Made by a program: the position numbers and the translations under genes. From contig CAMJDE010000028.1 of NCBI GenBank assembly GCA_946404295.1, forward strand, positions 1 through 12,446: 12,446 bases of DNA. The letters run 5' to 3'. Position 1 is the stretch's first letter. Every line of letters begins with the position of its first letter. The DNA is from an uncultured Clostridia bacterium (GTDB lineage: Bacteria > Bacillota > Clostridia > Oscillospirales > CAG-272). Below, one piece after another: positions 1 through 8,143 of this stretch. Under the pieces are notes generated by a model. The model did no database searches and was not told the origin of the DNA. It saw nothing but the letters and a program-made list of their open reading frames with translations.

Positions 1-2
1 CG

Positions 3-926
3 GACGGATTCCACCGCGGGATCGAGTACTGGGAGATCTGGAACGAACCCGACCTGATCGGTCATCAGTGCTGGACGGGGACGATCCCCGAATACATCGA
101 CCTGTTCGATATCGCGGTGCGGCACCTGAAAAAGTGCTTCCCCGGGATCAAGGTCGGCGGACCCGCCCTGACCCACGTCAAGCGCACCGAGTGGTGGGAG
201 GCGTTCGTGCCGTACCTGAAAGAAAAGAAGCCCCCGATGGACTTCTTCTCCTTCCACCGTTACGGCAGCACGACCGAGCAGTTCACCCGCGATATCGCGA
301 TCGTGAAGGACTATATGGTCGAGTGCGGCTACCCCGACTGTGAACTGGTTCTGAACGAGTGGAACTACCTGCTCGGATGGGAGCCGAAAGATTCGCTGAT
401 CCACTCTTACCGGACGATCCTCTCCCTGAAAGGGTCGGCGTACGCCGCTGCCGTTATGATCGCCTGCCAGGATACGGCGCTCGATCATCTGATGTACTAC
501 GACGTGCGGCACAACAGTTATTTCAACGGGATCTTCGATCGGATCACCCACGAACCCCTGAAAACCTACTACTCCATTTTCGCCTTTTCCGATCTTGCCG
601 AACTCGGCACCGAGGTCAAGTCCGTCGCCGAGGGCGAGGGGATCTACGCCCTCGCCGCCAAGAGCGCGGACGGCAAACGCGGCGCCTTGATGCTGACCAA
701 CTACCGAAACGAGATCACCCTCGACGGTACGGGGTACGCCCCCGAAGAGGTTAAGGTCGCGTGGGACGGGTTGGGAGATAAGCCGATGCGCATGATCGTG
801 CGGACGCTGAATAACGACCACAACCTCGAAAAGACCTTTGAGACCACCGTCGCCCCCGGCGCGGGTTCGCTCACGCTGACCCTCCCGCTGTTCGCGACCG
901 TAATGATCGATTTCAAGGCAGAATAA
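3..926 (+). CDS. GH39-like glycoside hydrolase (beta-xylosidase type), 5' end missing
   Basis: The reading frame is open from base 3 to the TAA at 924-926, giving 307 residues; the N-terminal part lies outside the window. The visible part is the second half of a TIM barrel followed by a C-terminal beta domain (roughly the last 90 residues). Residues 10-17 read WEIWNEPD, the typical clan GH-A acid/base motif, with the Glu codon at 45-47. LVLNEWNY at about residues 116-123 is the likely nucleophile motif, with its Glu codon at 357-359. A spacing of about 104 residues between the two Glu, plus the FFSFHRYG strand between them, fits GH39 (beta-xylosidase/iduronidase type) or a close GH-A family. 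By family knowledge it should hydrolyse a glycosidic bond with retention; the substrate cannot be read from sequence, and xylosides are only the family default. No signal peptide can be judged. A strong terminator follows directly, so it is the last gene of its transcript. Family call fairly safe, substrate unsure. Confidence 0.82.
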   Translation, partial: DGFHRGIEYWEIWNEPDLIGHQCWTGTIPEYIDLFDIAVRHLKKCFPGIKVGGPALTHVKRTEWWEAFVPYLKEKKPPMDFFSFHRYGSTTEQFTRDIAIVKDYMVECGYPDCELVLNEWNYLLGWEPKDSLIHSYRTILSLKGSAYAAAVMIACQDTALDHLMYYDVRHNSYFNGIFDRITHEPLKTYYSIFAFSDLAELGTEVKSVAEGEGIYALAAKSADGKRGALMLTNYRNEITLDGTGYAPEEVKVAWDGLGDKPMRMIVRTLNNDHNLEKTFETTVAPGAGSLTLTLPLFATVMIDFKAE

Positions 927-959
927 AAAAAGCGCGCGGCAAAACGCCGCGCGCTTTTT
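927..959 (+). terminator. Rho-independent terminator of the glycoside hydrolase gene
   Basis: A perfect 9-bp stem GCGCGCGGC/GCCGCGCGC (932-940 and 946-954) with loop AAAAC is preceded by an A run (927-931) and followed by five T (955-959), starting right after the stop codon. The A/T flanks make it bidirectional. The same hairpin recurs at 1437-1468 and, inverted, at 1740-1770. Confidence 0.9.
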
Positions 960-1049
960 ATGAACGGCGTTGCCGTTCAATTCACGCGGTGCGTCGCACC
1001 GCAATTCACGCCGCAACGCGGCAGTTTACGCACCGCAGGTGCAATTCAT
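928..1049 (+). repeat. 122-bp direct repeat, copy 1
   Basis: This block matches 1437-1558 base for base at an offset of 509, with only two differences (1024 G/A and 1027 T/C). It holds the GCGCGCGGC terminator hairpin followed by four linker-separated hairpins (961-979, 986-1002, 1010-1022, 1030-1042). Near identity indicates a recent segmental duplication or conversion. Confidence 0.9.
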
Positions 1050-1064
1050 TCATTTCTCTCGTAG

Positions 1065-1183
1065 CCTTCCCCTTTGAGGGGAAGGTGGTGCGTAGCACCG
1101 GATGAGGTGGAGTAAAGCAACCGATTTGTCCGGCTCCACCTCATCTGTCTCGCTCCGCTCAACATCTTCCCCTCAAGGGGAAG
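1065..1183. mobile_element. MITE-like palindromic element inside the hairpin array
   Basis: The element opens with the hairpin CCTTCCCC/GGGGAAGG (1065-1072 and 1078-1085) and closes with CTTCCCC/GGGGAAG (1166-1172 and 1177-1183). Between them lie a small hairpin GGTGC/GCACC (1087-1099) and a perfect 12-bp long-range pair, GATGAGGTGGAG (1101-1112) with CTCCACCTCATC (1134-1145). The whole is non-coding and folds as a cruciform. From memory, elements with these arms are widespread between genes in gut Clostridia; that is recall, not a search. Its arms and linkers do not match the surrounding AATTCA units, so it probably inserted into the array. No clear target-site duplication is visible. Confidence 0.65.
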
Positions 1184-1226
1184 ACAAGGAACGGTTTGCA
1201 AGTCGATTCTACAAATGCCTTTTTCC

Positions 1227-1276
1227 GATGAAACGACGCTCCGCGTCGTGAATTCTCGCCGTCTGCGACGGCTCCG
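1227..1276 (+). repeat. 50-bp direct repeat, copy 1 (second copy 1380-1429)
   Basis: This block repeats at an offset of 153 with one difference (C/T at 1234/1387). It holds the hairpins 1233-1249 and 1258-1272. Its last 29 bp (1248-1276) occur a third time at 1704-1732, so three sites share the GAATTC linker plus the GCCGTC-TGC-GACGGC hairpin. Confidence 0.88.
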
Positions 1277-1379
1277 CAATTCACGCGACCAAAGGTCGCA
1301 ATTCATGAACGGCACCGCCGTTCAATTCATGCCGCGAAGCGGCAATTCACGCACCGCAGGTGCAATTCATTCGTTCCCC

Positions 1380-1429
1380 GATGAAATGACGCTCCGCGTC
1401 GTGAATTCTCGCCGTCTGCGACGGCTCCG
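1380..1429 (+). repeat. 50-bp direct repeat, copy 2
   Basis: Second copy of 1227-1276. Here the first hairpin carries a G-T wobble (1387 T opposite G), so the single base change keeps the stem pairable. It is followed by TGAATT and the second terminator hairpin. Confidence 0.88.
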
Positions 1430-1436
1430 TGAATTG

Positions 1437-1558
1437 AAAAGCGCGCGGCAAAACGCCGCGCGCTTTTTATGAACGGCGTTGCCGTTCAATTCACGCGGTG
1501 CGTCGCACCGCAATTCACGCCGCAACGCGGCAATTCACGCACCGCAGGTGCAATTCAT
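1437..1558 (+). repeat. 122-bp direct repeat, copy 2 (with internal terminator-like hairpin)
   Basis: Second copy of 928-1049 with two mismatches. Unlike copy 1 it sits away from any gene end, so the hairpin at 1441-1463 with its T run (1464-1468) has no upstream gene to terminate and is best read as a duplicated passenger of the array. Confidence 0.9.
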
Positions 1559-1703
1559 GCCAAAGGCAATTCACGGGGGCATCGTCCGCAATTCATTCTT
1601 TGACTCCCGGAGGGAGCCGAAGAGTTCCGATGAATTGACGGCTTGCGCCGTCATGAATTGATGCTCGCTTCGTTCGCATCGTGAATTGACGGCATTCGCC
1701 GTC

Positions 1704-1732
1704 GTGAATTCTCGCCGTCTGCGACGGCTCCG
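1704..1732 (+). repeat. 29-bp repeat, third copy
   Basis: Identical to 1248-1276 and 1401-1429. It leads into a TGAATTG linker and then the inverted terminator hairpin at 1740-1770, as the copy at 1401-1429 leads into the hairpin at 1437-1468. Confidence 0.88.
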
Positions 1733-1739
1733 TGAATTG

Positions 1740-1770
1740 AAAAGCGCGCGGCGTTTTGCCGCGCGCTTTT
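1740..1770 (-). terminator. Terminator of uvrA (inverted copy of the GCGCGCGGC hairpin)
   Basis: The stem halves 1744-1752 and 1758-1766 match those of the first terminator, but the loop here reads GTTTT on the + strand (AAAAC on the minus strand), so this copy is inverted relative to those at 932 and 1441. On the minus strand it lies 23 nt past the uvrA stop and ends in four T (1743-1740). The AAAA/TTTT flanks make it usable in both directions. Confidence 0.85.
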
Positions 1771-1775
1771 CATTC

Positions 1776-1793
1776 GGCGCCGCTTGCGGCGCC
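1776..1793 (-). other. Perfect 8-bp hairpin abutting the uvrA stop codon
   Basis: GGCGCCGC (1776-1783) pairs with GCGGCGCC (1786-1793) across a TT loop; the TAA of uvrA is at 1796-1794, so the stem begins at the first base after the stop. It has no T run. It may stabilise the mRNA 3' end together with the terminator that follows. Confidence 0.7.
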
Positions 1794-4625
<2,832 letters not shown>

Positions 4626-4660
4626 TTTCTGCCCTTCCCATCGCGTTTTTTTACAAGCGC

Positions 4661-4729
4661 CCCCCGCCCGTTCCGCGGGGGTCTTTTCGCGGTTTCACCC
4701 GTTCGGCGACGCCGGGACGCGAAAACCGC
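4661..4729 (-). other. Structured 5' leader of uvrA
   Basis: Two hairpins fill the untranslated leader. The promoter-proximal one pairs GCGGTTT (4689-4695) with AAACCGC (4723-4729), with inner CCC/GGG and GGC/GCC pairs. The second pairs CCCCCGC (4661-4667) with GCGGGGG (4675-4681) about 35 nt before the ATG. On the minus strand the second hairpin is not followed by T, so it is not a uvrA attenuator of the simple type. On the plus strand it is followed by TCTTTT, but no plus-strand gene precedes it. Role unknown. Confidence 0.5.
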
Positions 4730-4739
4730 CTACCTTTCT

Positions 4740-4768
4740 ATTATACCACGTTCTGATTGAAAACGCCA
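4740..4768 (-). promoter_or_regulatory. Probable sigma-A promoter of uvrA
   Basis: On the minus strand a perfect TATAAT lies at 4745-4740. The hexamer 17 bp upstream (TGGCGT, 4768-4763) matches the -35 consensus poorly. Predicted start near 4733, giving a leader of about 107 nt. No full LexA-type GAAC...GTTC operator is visible; only a GAACGT half site sits in the spacer. Confidence 0.5.
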
Positions 4769-4779
4769 TACCCCCGCCG

Positions 4780-4810
4780 AAAAAAATCCCCGCCGGTTTT
4801 TCCGGCGGGG
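4780..4810 (-). terminator. Terminator of the duplicated lipoprotein cluster
   Basis: On the minus strand CCCCGCCGG (4810-4802), loop AAAAA, CCGGCGGGG (4796-4788), then A and seven T (4786-4780). It begins 23 nt after the stop of the 127-aa lipoprotein and isolates uvrA from the cluster upstream. Confidence 0.92.
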
Positions 4811-4833
4811 AAGAGGGCTTCCGTTTCGCGGGA

Positions 4834-5217
4834 TCATTGTCCGATCCGCGCAATCTCGACCGCGTAGGATAAGCCGCCCATGACCGGGCAATCGTTGTGG
4901 TCGTAGCCGGTTACGTAAGAGATGGAAACCACCGCCCACAGGACGCCGTCCTTTTGGGCGTATTTGATTTCATCTACCCGGGACGACAGATAGTGGATTC
5001 CGACGTCGGCGTCAAACTGCCGCCGCGCCGCCTCCTCAATCCTTGCCCGATCGGGCGTGACGCCGGTGAAGGGCGCGCCGATCGTTTCGGAAGAGGAAGA
5101 AAGGAAATCCGGTTCGGCGTGATAGTCGCCTTCGACGACCGTCTTTTCGTTTCCGACGCAGGCGAAAAGCGCGACCGTAAGGCAGAGCAAAAGGATCGCG
5201 GCAACCGCTTTTTTCAT
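4834..5217 (-). CDS. Small lipoprotein, internally shortened paralogue of the 305-aa lipoprotein
   Basis: 127 residues, no family recognised. The start chosen is the ATG at 5217 because AAAGGAGA lies 6 nt before it and the protein then opens with a clean type II signal peptide (MKK, hydrophobic stretch 4-19, lipobox LFAC with Cys20); longer upstream starts would bury this. It should be a lipid-anchored surface protein. Residues 1-34, up to the VVEGDYHA motif, and the last 75 or so, from VTPDRARIEE to the C-terminus, match the 305-aa lipoprotein encoded at 6198-7115. The roughly 180 residues between those blocks in the paralogue are reduced to about 18 here. The gene starts 17 nt after the stop of the preceding lipoprotein gene, so the two form a unit, closed by the terminator at 4780-4810. 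Function unknown; the internal deletion could leave it non-functional or keep only a C-terminal domain. Confidence 0.85.
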   Translation of the reverse strand: MKKAVAAILLLCLTVALFACVGNEKTVVEGDYHAEPDFLSSSSETIGAPFTGVTPDRARIEEAARRQFDADVGIHYLSSRVDEIKYAQKDGVLWAVVSISYVTGYDHNDCPVMGGLSYAVEIARIGQ

Positions 5218-5291
5218 CTTGATCTCCTTTCGGGTCATCTCGCGGTCAGACCGAACTGCGAGAGCCATTCGACGCTCGGGCGTTCGGTCAG
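5162..5291 (-). repeat. 130-bp near-identical gene junction, copy B (copy A at 7060-7189)
   Basis: At an offset of 1898 this stretch matches 7060-7189 with about 10 differences in 130 bases. It spans the last codons of the extracytoplasmic-domain gene, the 17-nt gap with the RBS, and the signal peptide of the next lipoprotein. The rest of both genes has diverged far more at the protein level. Confidence 0.85.
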
Positions 5292-6080
5292 CCCGAAGAT
5301 GACTGCGGTAAAACAGCATTCCTCGCCTTCGTGGTAGAGGCGGATCATTTGCGGGATCGTTTCGGACGTTTCCAGCAAAGGGGTATTGCTTTTCAGAACG
5401 TATTGCTCATCGACTTTCACGCCGTTCGGCAGCGTATAGCGGATCCGTTTCTGGTCTGCCGAACTCGTTGAGAACAGAACGACCTCCGCGTTTCTGTCCT
5501 CGGTCCTTGTCCGCGAGGTAACGGTGATCTGCTCCCGATCGAGCAGGGTTTCGTATTCTCTTTCAAACGTTTGCGAATATACGTCCCGCGGAAGGACGTG
5601 CAGATACGCGAACGTACCGGATCCGTCGCCTCCTGCTTCGGCGATACCGAACGAATACGTAAGACCGTTCCAACCGACTTCATTTACCACCATTCCGTGA
5701 GGCAGAACGGGATAAAAGGGATGATCCAGATCAAAAAGCAAAACCCCGTTTTCGTCCCTGCGGAACGCCGTGCGGATCACGTTGTGCTCGCGCTCTTCAA
5801 ACCGATTGTTCCTGATTTTGTCGATCAGTTCGTCAAGCGAGCCGAACGACAGACTTCCCAGGTCGTTTAGGATATTGCTTCTTTCTTTCGTATAGTGCAG
5901 ATAATACTGCCCGGAAACGACCGAGAGATAATAGTTGTCCGCGGGATTCTCGTTTTCGAGCAGCGACCCGTCGTAGACGCGCGGATCCGCCGTTTTTCCG
6001 GGATCCTTTTGAGAACACCCGACGAAAGCCGCGAGCGCGAACGCGATCGCGCACAGGGCGGCGACGCAACGCATTTTCAT
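5235..6080 (-). CDS. Lipoprotein carrying a paralogue of the anti-sigma-like protein's extracytoplasmic domain
   Basis: 281 residues with a lipoprotein signal peptide (hydrophobic 6-20, lipobox FVGC with Cys22). The ATG at 6080 has GGAGG 7 nt upstream; a second ATG two codons later is less well placed. Residues about 49-281 align along their whole length with residues 111-336 of the membrane protein encoded at 7133-8143. Shared blocks include YxLSVVxGxxYL near the start, a DLDH motif mid-domain, RYTLPNGV, and the C-terminal TERPSVEWLSxFGL. So the same domain is anchored by a transmembrane helix in one copy and by a lipid here, and the cytoplasmic N-terminus is absent. The protein should sit on the outer face of the membrane. 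I do not recognise the domain. It is followed after 17 nt by the 127-aa lipoprotein gene. It could bind the same ligand as the membrane copy and act as decoy or co-sensor (inference). Confidence 0.87.
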   Translation of the reverse strand: MKMRCVAALCAIAFALAAFVGCSQKDPGKTADPRVYDGSLLENENPADNYYLSVVSGQYYLHYTKERSNILNDLGSLSFGSLDELIDKIRNNRFEEREHNVIRTAFRRDENGVLLFDLDHPFYPVLPHGMVVNEVGWNGLTYSFGIAEAGGDGSGTFAYLHVLPRDVYSQTFEREYETLLDREQITVTSRTRTEDRNAEVVLFSTSSADQKRIRYTLPNGVKVDEQYVLKSNTPLLETSETIPQMIRLYHEGEECCFTAVIFGLTERPSVEWLSQFGLTAR

Positions 6081-6126
6081 TCTGTTTCCTCCATCAAACG
6101 AGAACGGATTGTATCGCTTTCATCCC

Positions 6127-6155
6127 ATTATAGTACACGGGGGCGAAAAAGTCCT
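6127..6155 (-). promoter_or_regulatory. Probable promoter of the duplicated lipoprotein pair
   Basis: On the minus strand a perfect TATAAT (6132-6127) lies 17 bp downstream of AGGACT (6155-6150), which keeps the central GAC of the -35 consensus. The predicted start is near 6120, about 40 nt before the ATG at 6080. No convincing terminator precedes it after the stop at 6198, so the pair may be read both from here and from the upstream promoter. Confidence 0.55.
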
Positions 6156-6197
6156 GATCTTTTTTGAAAACAGCGGAACGGGGGCGCATTGCGGGGA

Positions 6198-7115
6198 TCA
6201 TTCCGCGATCTTTGCCACCTCGACGTAGAACGCGACCCCTGCGCTCGCTCCTTCGGAGCCGGTAATCAGGATGGAAACCTCCGCCCACAGCGTGTTATCG
6301 CTGACGAGCATCTCGATTTTTTCAACGCGGCTGCTGTACCCGTGCGTGTACGAACGCGCGAGCGGCCACACCGCCTGCTCGATCCTTGCCCGGTCGGGCG
6401 TGACGGAAGCGAAGGGGGCGAACCATTCGTCGTAGTTCACCGCGTTGACCGAAATGATCTCGCCCACGCTCGACATTTTGACCGTCATCGCGTCGCACCG
6501 CGCGAATCCCCCGATCTTTTTTCGGTAAGTGACGGTGACGCCGGTCCCGATCGCCGCCTCGTATTCTTCTTCCGAAACGGTTATCATCGCGCCGTTTTTG
6601 TTGATCGTGTAATCCGTTCGGTCCGCGAGTTGGGTCTTATATTTGGTCGAAAAGAACCCGACCGTCGCTTCCCATCCCTCCGTAGAAACGCCCGTCAGGT
6701 CGAGGATGACCGAATTCGCGTACGCGATATACTCCTCCTCGGTCGAGCCCTCCCCGACGGGAGACACGCAGTCCTTCGCGTAGGTCGGGACGGTTTGATA
6801 GGAAACGATCTTTCCCGTATCCGCGCGGGCGCTCAGGAACAGATCGCTCCCGACGTAATGATCGGTCTCGTAATAACCGAACCGGGTGGAGACCCTGGTC
6901 AGGTAGAGCGTATACTGTTTTCCGAACAGGGTGAACTCCTTCGGAACGGGATCGGATACCCGGCGGTAGTCGTAGGCGGCGGGGAGGGATTCGACCGCGT
7001 GATAGTCGCCCTCGACGACCGTCAGGTTTTCGGTAGCGGGGAGCGCGTTTCCGGAACATGCGAAAAGCGCGACCGTGAGGCAGAGCAAAAGGATCGCGGC
7101 AACCGTTTTTTTCAT
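6198..7115 (-). CDS. 305-aa lipoprotein of the regulator cluster, unknown function
   Basis: 305 residues starting at the ATG 7115, chosen over the upstream in-frame ATGs because AAAGGAGA lies 6 nt before it and the protein then begins with a type II signal peptide (MKK, hydrophobic 4-19, lipobox LFAC, Cys20). The first 20 residues are nearly identical to those of the 127-aa paralogue at 4834-5217. The mature part has no recognised domain. A middle region of about 195 residues, rich in Tyr, Thr and charged residues, is followed by a C-terminal block from VTPDRARIEQ (about residue 238) that is shared with the paralogue. The gene starts 17 nt after the stop of the membrane protein gene, so it is very likely co-transcribed and may be a partner or target of the sensor. 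Expected location: lipid-anchored on the outer face of the membrane. Confidence 0.88.
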   Translation of the reverse strand: MKKTVAAILLLCLTVALFACSGNALPATENLTVVEGDYHAVESLPAAYDYRRVSDPVPKEFTLFGKQYTLYLTRVSTRFGYYETDHYVGSDLFLSARADTGKIVSYQTVPTYAKDCVSPVGEGSTEEEYIAYANSVILDLTGVSTEGWEATVGFFSTKYKTQLADRTDYTINKNGAMITVSEEEYEAAIGTGVTVTYRKKIGGFARCDAMTVKMSSVGEIISVNAVNYDEWFAPFASVTPDRARIEQAVWPLARSYTHGYSSRVEKIEMLVSDNTLWAEVSILITGSEGASAGVAFYVEVAKIAE

Positions 7116-7189
7116 CTTAATCTCCTTTCGGGTCATCTCTCCGAGAGACCGAATCGCGAGAGCCATTCGACGCTCGGGCGCTCGGTCAG
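7060..7189 (-). repeat. 130-bp near-identical gene junction, copy A
   Basis: Partner of 5162-5291. It covers the end of the membrane protein gene, the intergenic RBS and the signal peptide of the 305-aa lipoprotein. Confidence 0.85.
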
Positions 7190-8143
7190 ATCCATGATAT
7201 GCGCGCGGAACGCGGCGGTCTCGATTTCGCCGTACAGGTAGACCGTATCGGGGACGGCGAGCGGCGTTCCTCCCGGCGCGGAATAGGTTTCAACCGCGGT
7301 CACGCCGTTCGGCAGCGTATAGCGGATCGCCTGAAACGAGCCGCCCGACGTCTCGTAAAGCACGACCTCGGCGTCCCTTTCGGCGTCGTGTTCGCGTGAG
7401 ATCACGGTGACGTTCGCCCGGTCGAAGAAAGTCTCGTATTCGTAGGCGAAAACCTCCGCGTAGTCCTTCGGCGTCAGGACGCGGAGAAGTCCGGAAACGC
7501 TGTCTTCGCCGTCAAACTCGATGGCGTAGGACGGTCCATCCCAGTCGACGCGGCGGACGAAGAGACCCTCGGGCAGCACGGCGTCGCAGACGTGATCGAG
7601 GTCGATGATCCGGAACCCGTTCCCGTCCCGCGGGAAAGAGTTGCGGATAGTTTCGCATTGCGCGGGGGAGAGGGAGTTCGTCCGGATGGCGGTGACCATT
7701 TCGTCGACCGTATCGAAGTACACGGTGCCTTTTATCGAAGAACTCGCGGTGTTCCCGCCGTCGAAGTTCAGATAGGTCCGACCGTCGACGACCGACAGGT
7801 GGTAGCCGACGTTCTCCTCGGCGGCAGCCCCGGTGCCTTCGGTCACGTCCGCCTGAGTCCCGGCTTGGCTGGAGGGGAGCGCCTCGGTCGCCGCTGCGAC
7901 GTCCGAGGCGACGGCGGCGTTATATCCGCTCCCTTTCCCGCCTCCCGGGCGACCGAAAAGACCGATCCGGTTGGCGATCAGGAGCGAAACGGTGAGAAGA
8001 AGGCAGGCGCACGCGGCGATCTCCACCCAACGAAGGACAGGGGCGCAGCGGGGTCTTTCGGGGACGGCGGGGGCTTTTTCGGCGCGGTCGATGAACCGGT
8101 CGTCGATCTTGGTCAGGGCGTTGAAAAGGGCGATCCCGTTCAT
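7133..8143 (-). CDS. Single-pass membrane protein, anti-sigma-like, with large extracytoplasmic domain
   Basis: 336 residues from the ATG at 8143, which has AAAGGAGGAG upstream and overlaps the regulator's stop by ATGA; much longer upstream reading in this frame only shadows the regulator. Layout: a cytoplasmic N-terminus of about 38 residues with FNALTKIDDRFIDRAEK at 7-23, one transmembrane helix (about 40-57), an Ala/Gly/Thr-rich linker (about 65-110), then a domain (111-336) homologous to the lipoprotein encoded at 5235-6080. The short N-terminus with an IDD-(R/K)-(F/Y)-I motif before a single helix is, from memory, typical of membrane partners encoded next to sigma factors in gut Clostridia. 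It is therefore inferred to hold or control the XRE-sigma4 protein at the membrane and to sense an outside signal. No ZAS-type HxxxCxxC zinc motif is visible, so it is not a classical ZAS anti-sigma factor. Binding is not shown by sequence alone. Confidence 0.87.
   Translation of the reverse strand: MNGIALFNALTKIDDRFIDRAEKAPAVPERPRCAPVLRWVEIAACACLLLTVSLLIANRIGLFGRPGGGKGSGYNAAVASDVAAATEALPSSQAGTQADVTEGTGAAAEENVGYHLSVVDGRTYLNFDGGNTASSSIKGTVYFDTVDEMVTAIRTNSLSPAQCETIRNSFPRDGNGFRIIDLDHVCDAVLPEGLFVRRVDWDGPSYAIEFDGEDSVSGLLRVLTPKDYAEVFAYEYETFFDRANVTVISREHDAERDAEVVLYETSGGSFQAIRYTLPNGVTAVETYSAPGGTPLAVPDTVYLYGEIETAAFRAHIMDLTERPSVEWLSRFGLSER

Larger units (their letters stand above)
927..1793. repeat. 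Mosaic array of about 25 short hairpins with AATTCA/TGAATT linkers
   Basis: This 867-bp gene-free stretch between two convergent genes is built almost wholly of short perfect inverted repeats. Stems are 5-9 bp and loops mostly three bases. Clear units (stem ends): 961-979, 986-1002, 1010-1022, 1030-1042, 1233-1249, 1258-1272, 1285-1299, 1306-1324, 1331-1343, 1351-1363, 1386-1402 (one G-T pair), 1411-1425, 1470-1488, 1495-1511, 1519-1531, 1539-1551, 1558-1568, 1604-1616, 1637-1652, 1660-1680, 1688-1703 and 1714-1728, plus the three terminator hairpins. Stem sequences differ between units while the linkers keep the core AATTCA(C/T), or its complement (G/A)TGAATT. The linker orientation switches within the array, so groups of units face each other around spacers ending in CCGATGAA. 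The reading frames that run through it are repeats translated in place and show no protein family. It resembles BIME-like mosaics in form; I do not recognise it as a named family. Confidence 0.85.

Noticed and set aside
1215..1661. Two short open frames in the array (85 and 60 residues) with repeated NSRRLRRLR-like segments
   Set aside because: The repeated peptide is the 29-bp DNA repeat translated; there is no RBS, and the frames cross hairpins and linkers.
927..1793. CRISPR array as explanation for the regularly spaced repeats
   Set aside because: Units are self-complementary with tiny loops, linkers are 6-9 bp, there are no 30-40 bp unique spacers, and no cas genes are present.
4740..4775. 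LexA/DinR operator before uvrA
   Set aside because: Only one GAACGT half site is present; the second half of GAAC-N4-GTTC is missing.
6081..6197. Terminator between the two duplicated cassettes
   Set aside because: No GC-rich hairpin followed by a T run is present on the minus strand; only scattered A/T runs.
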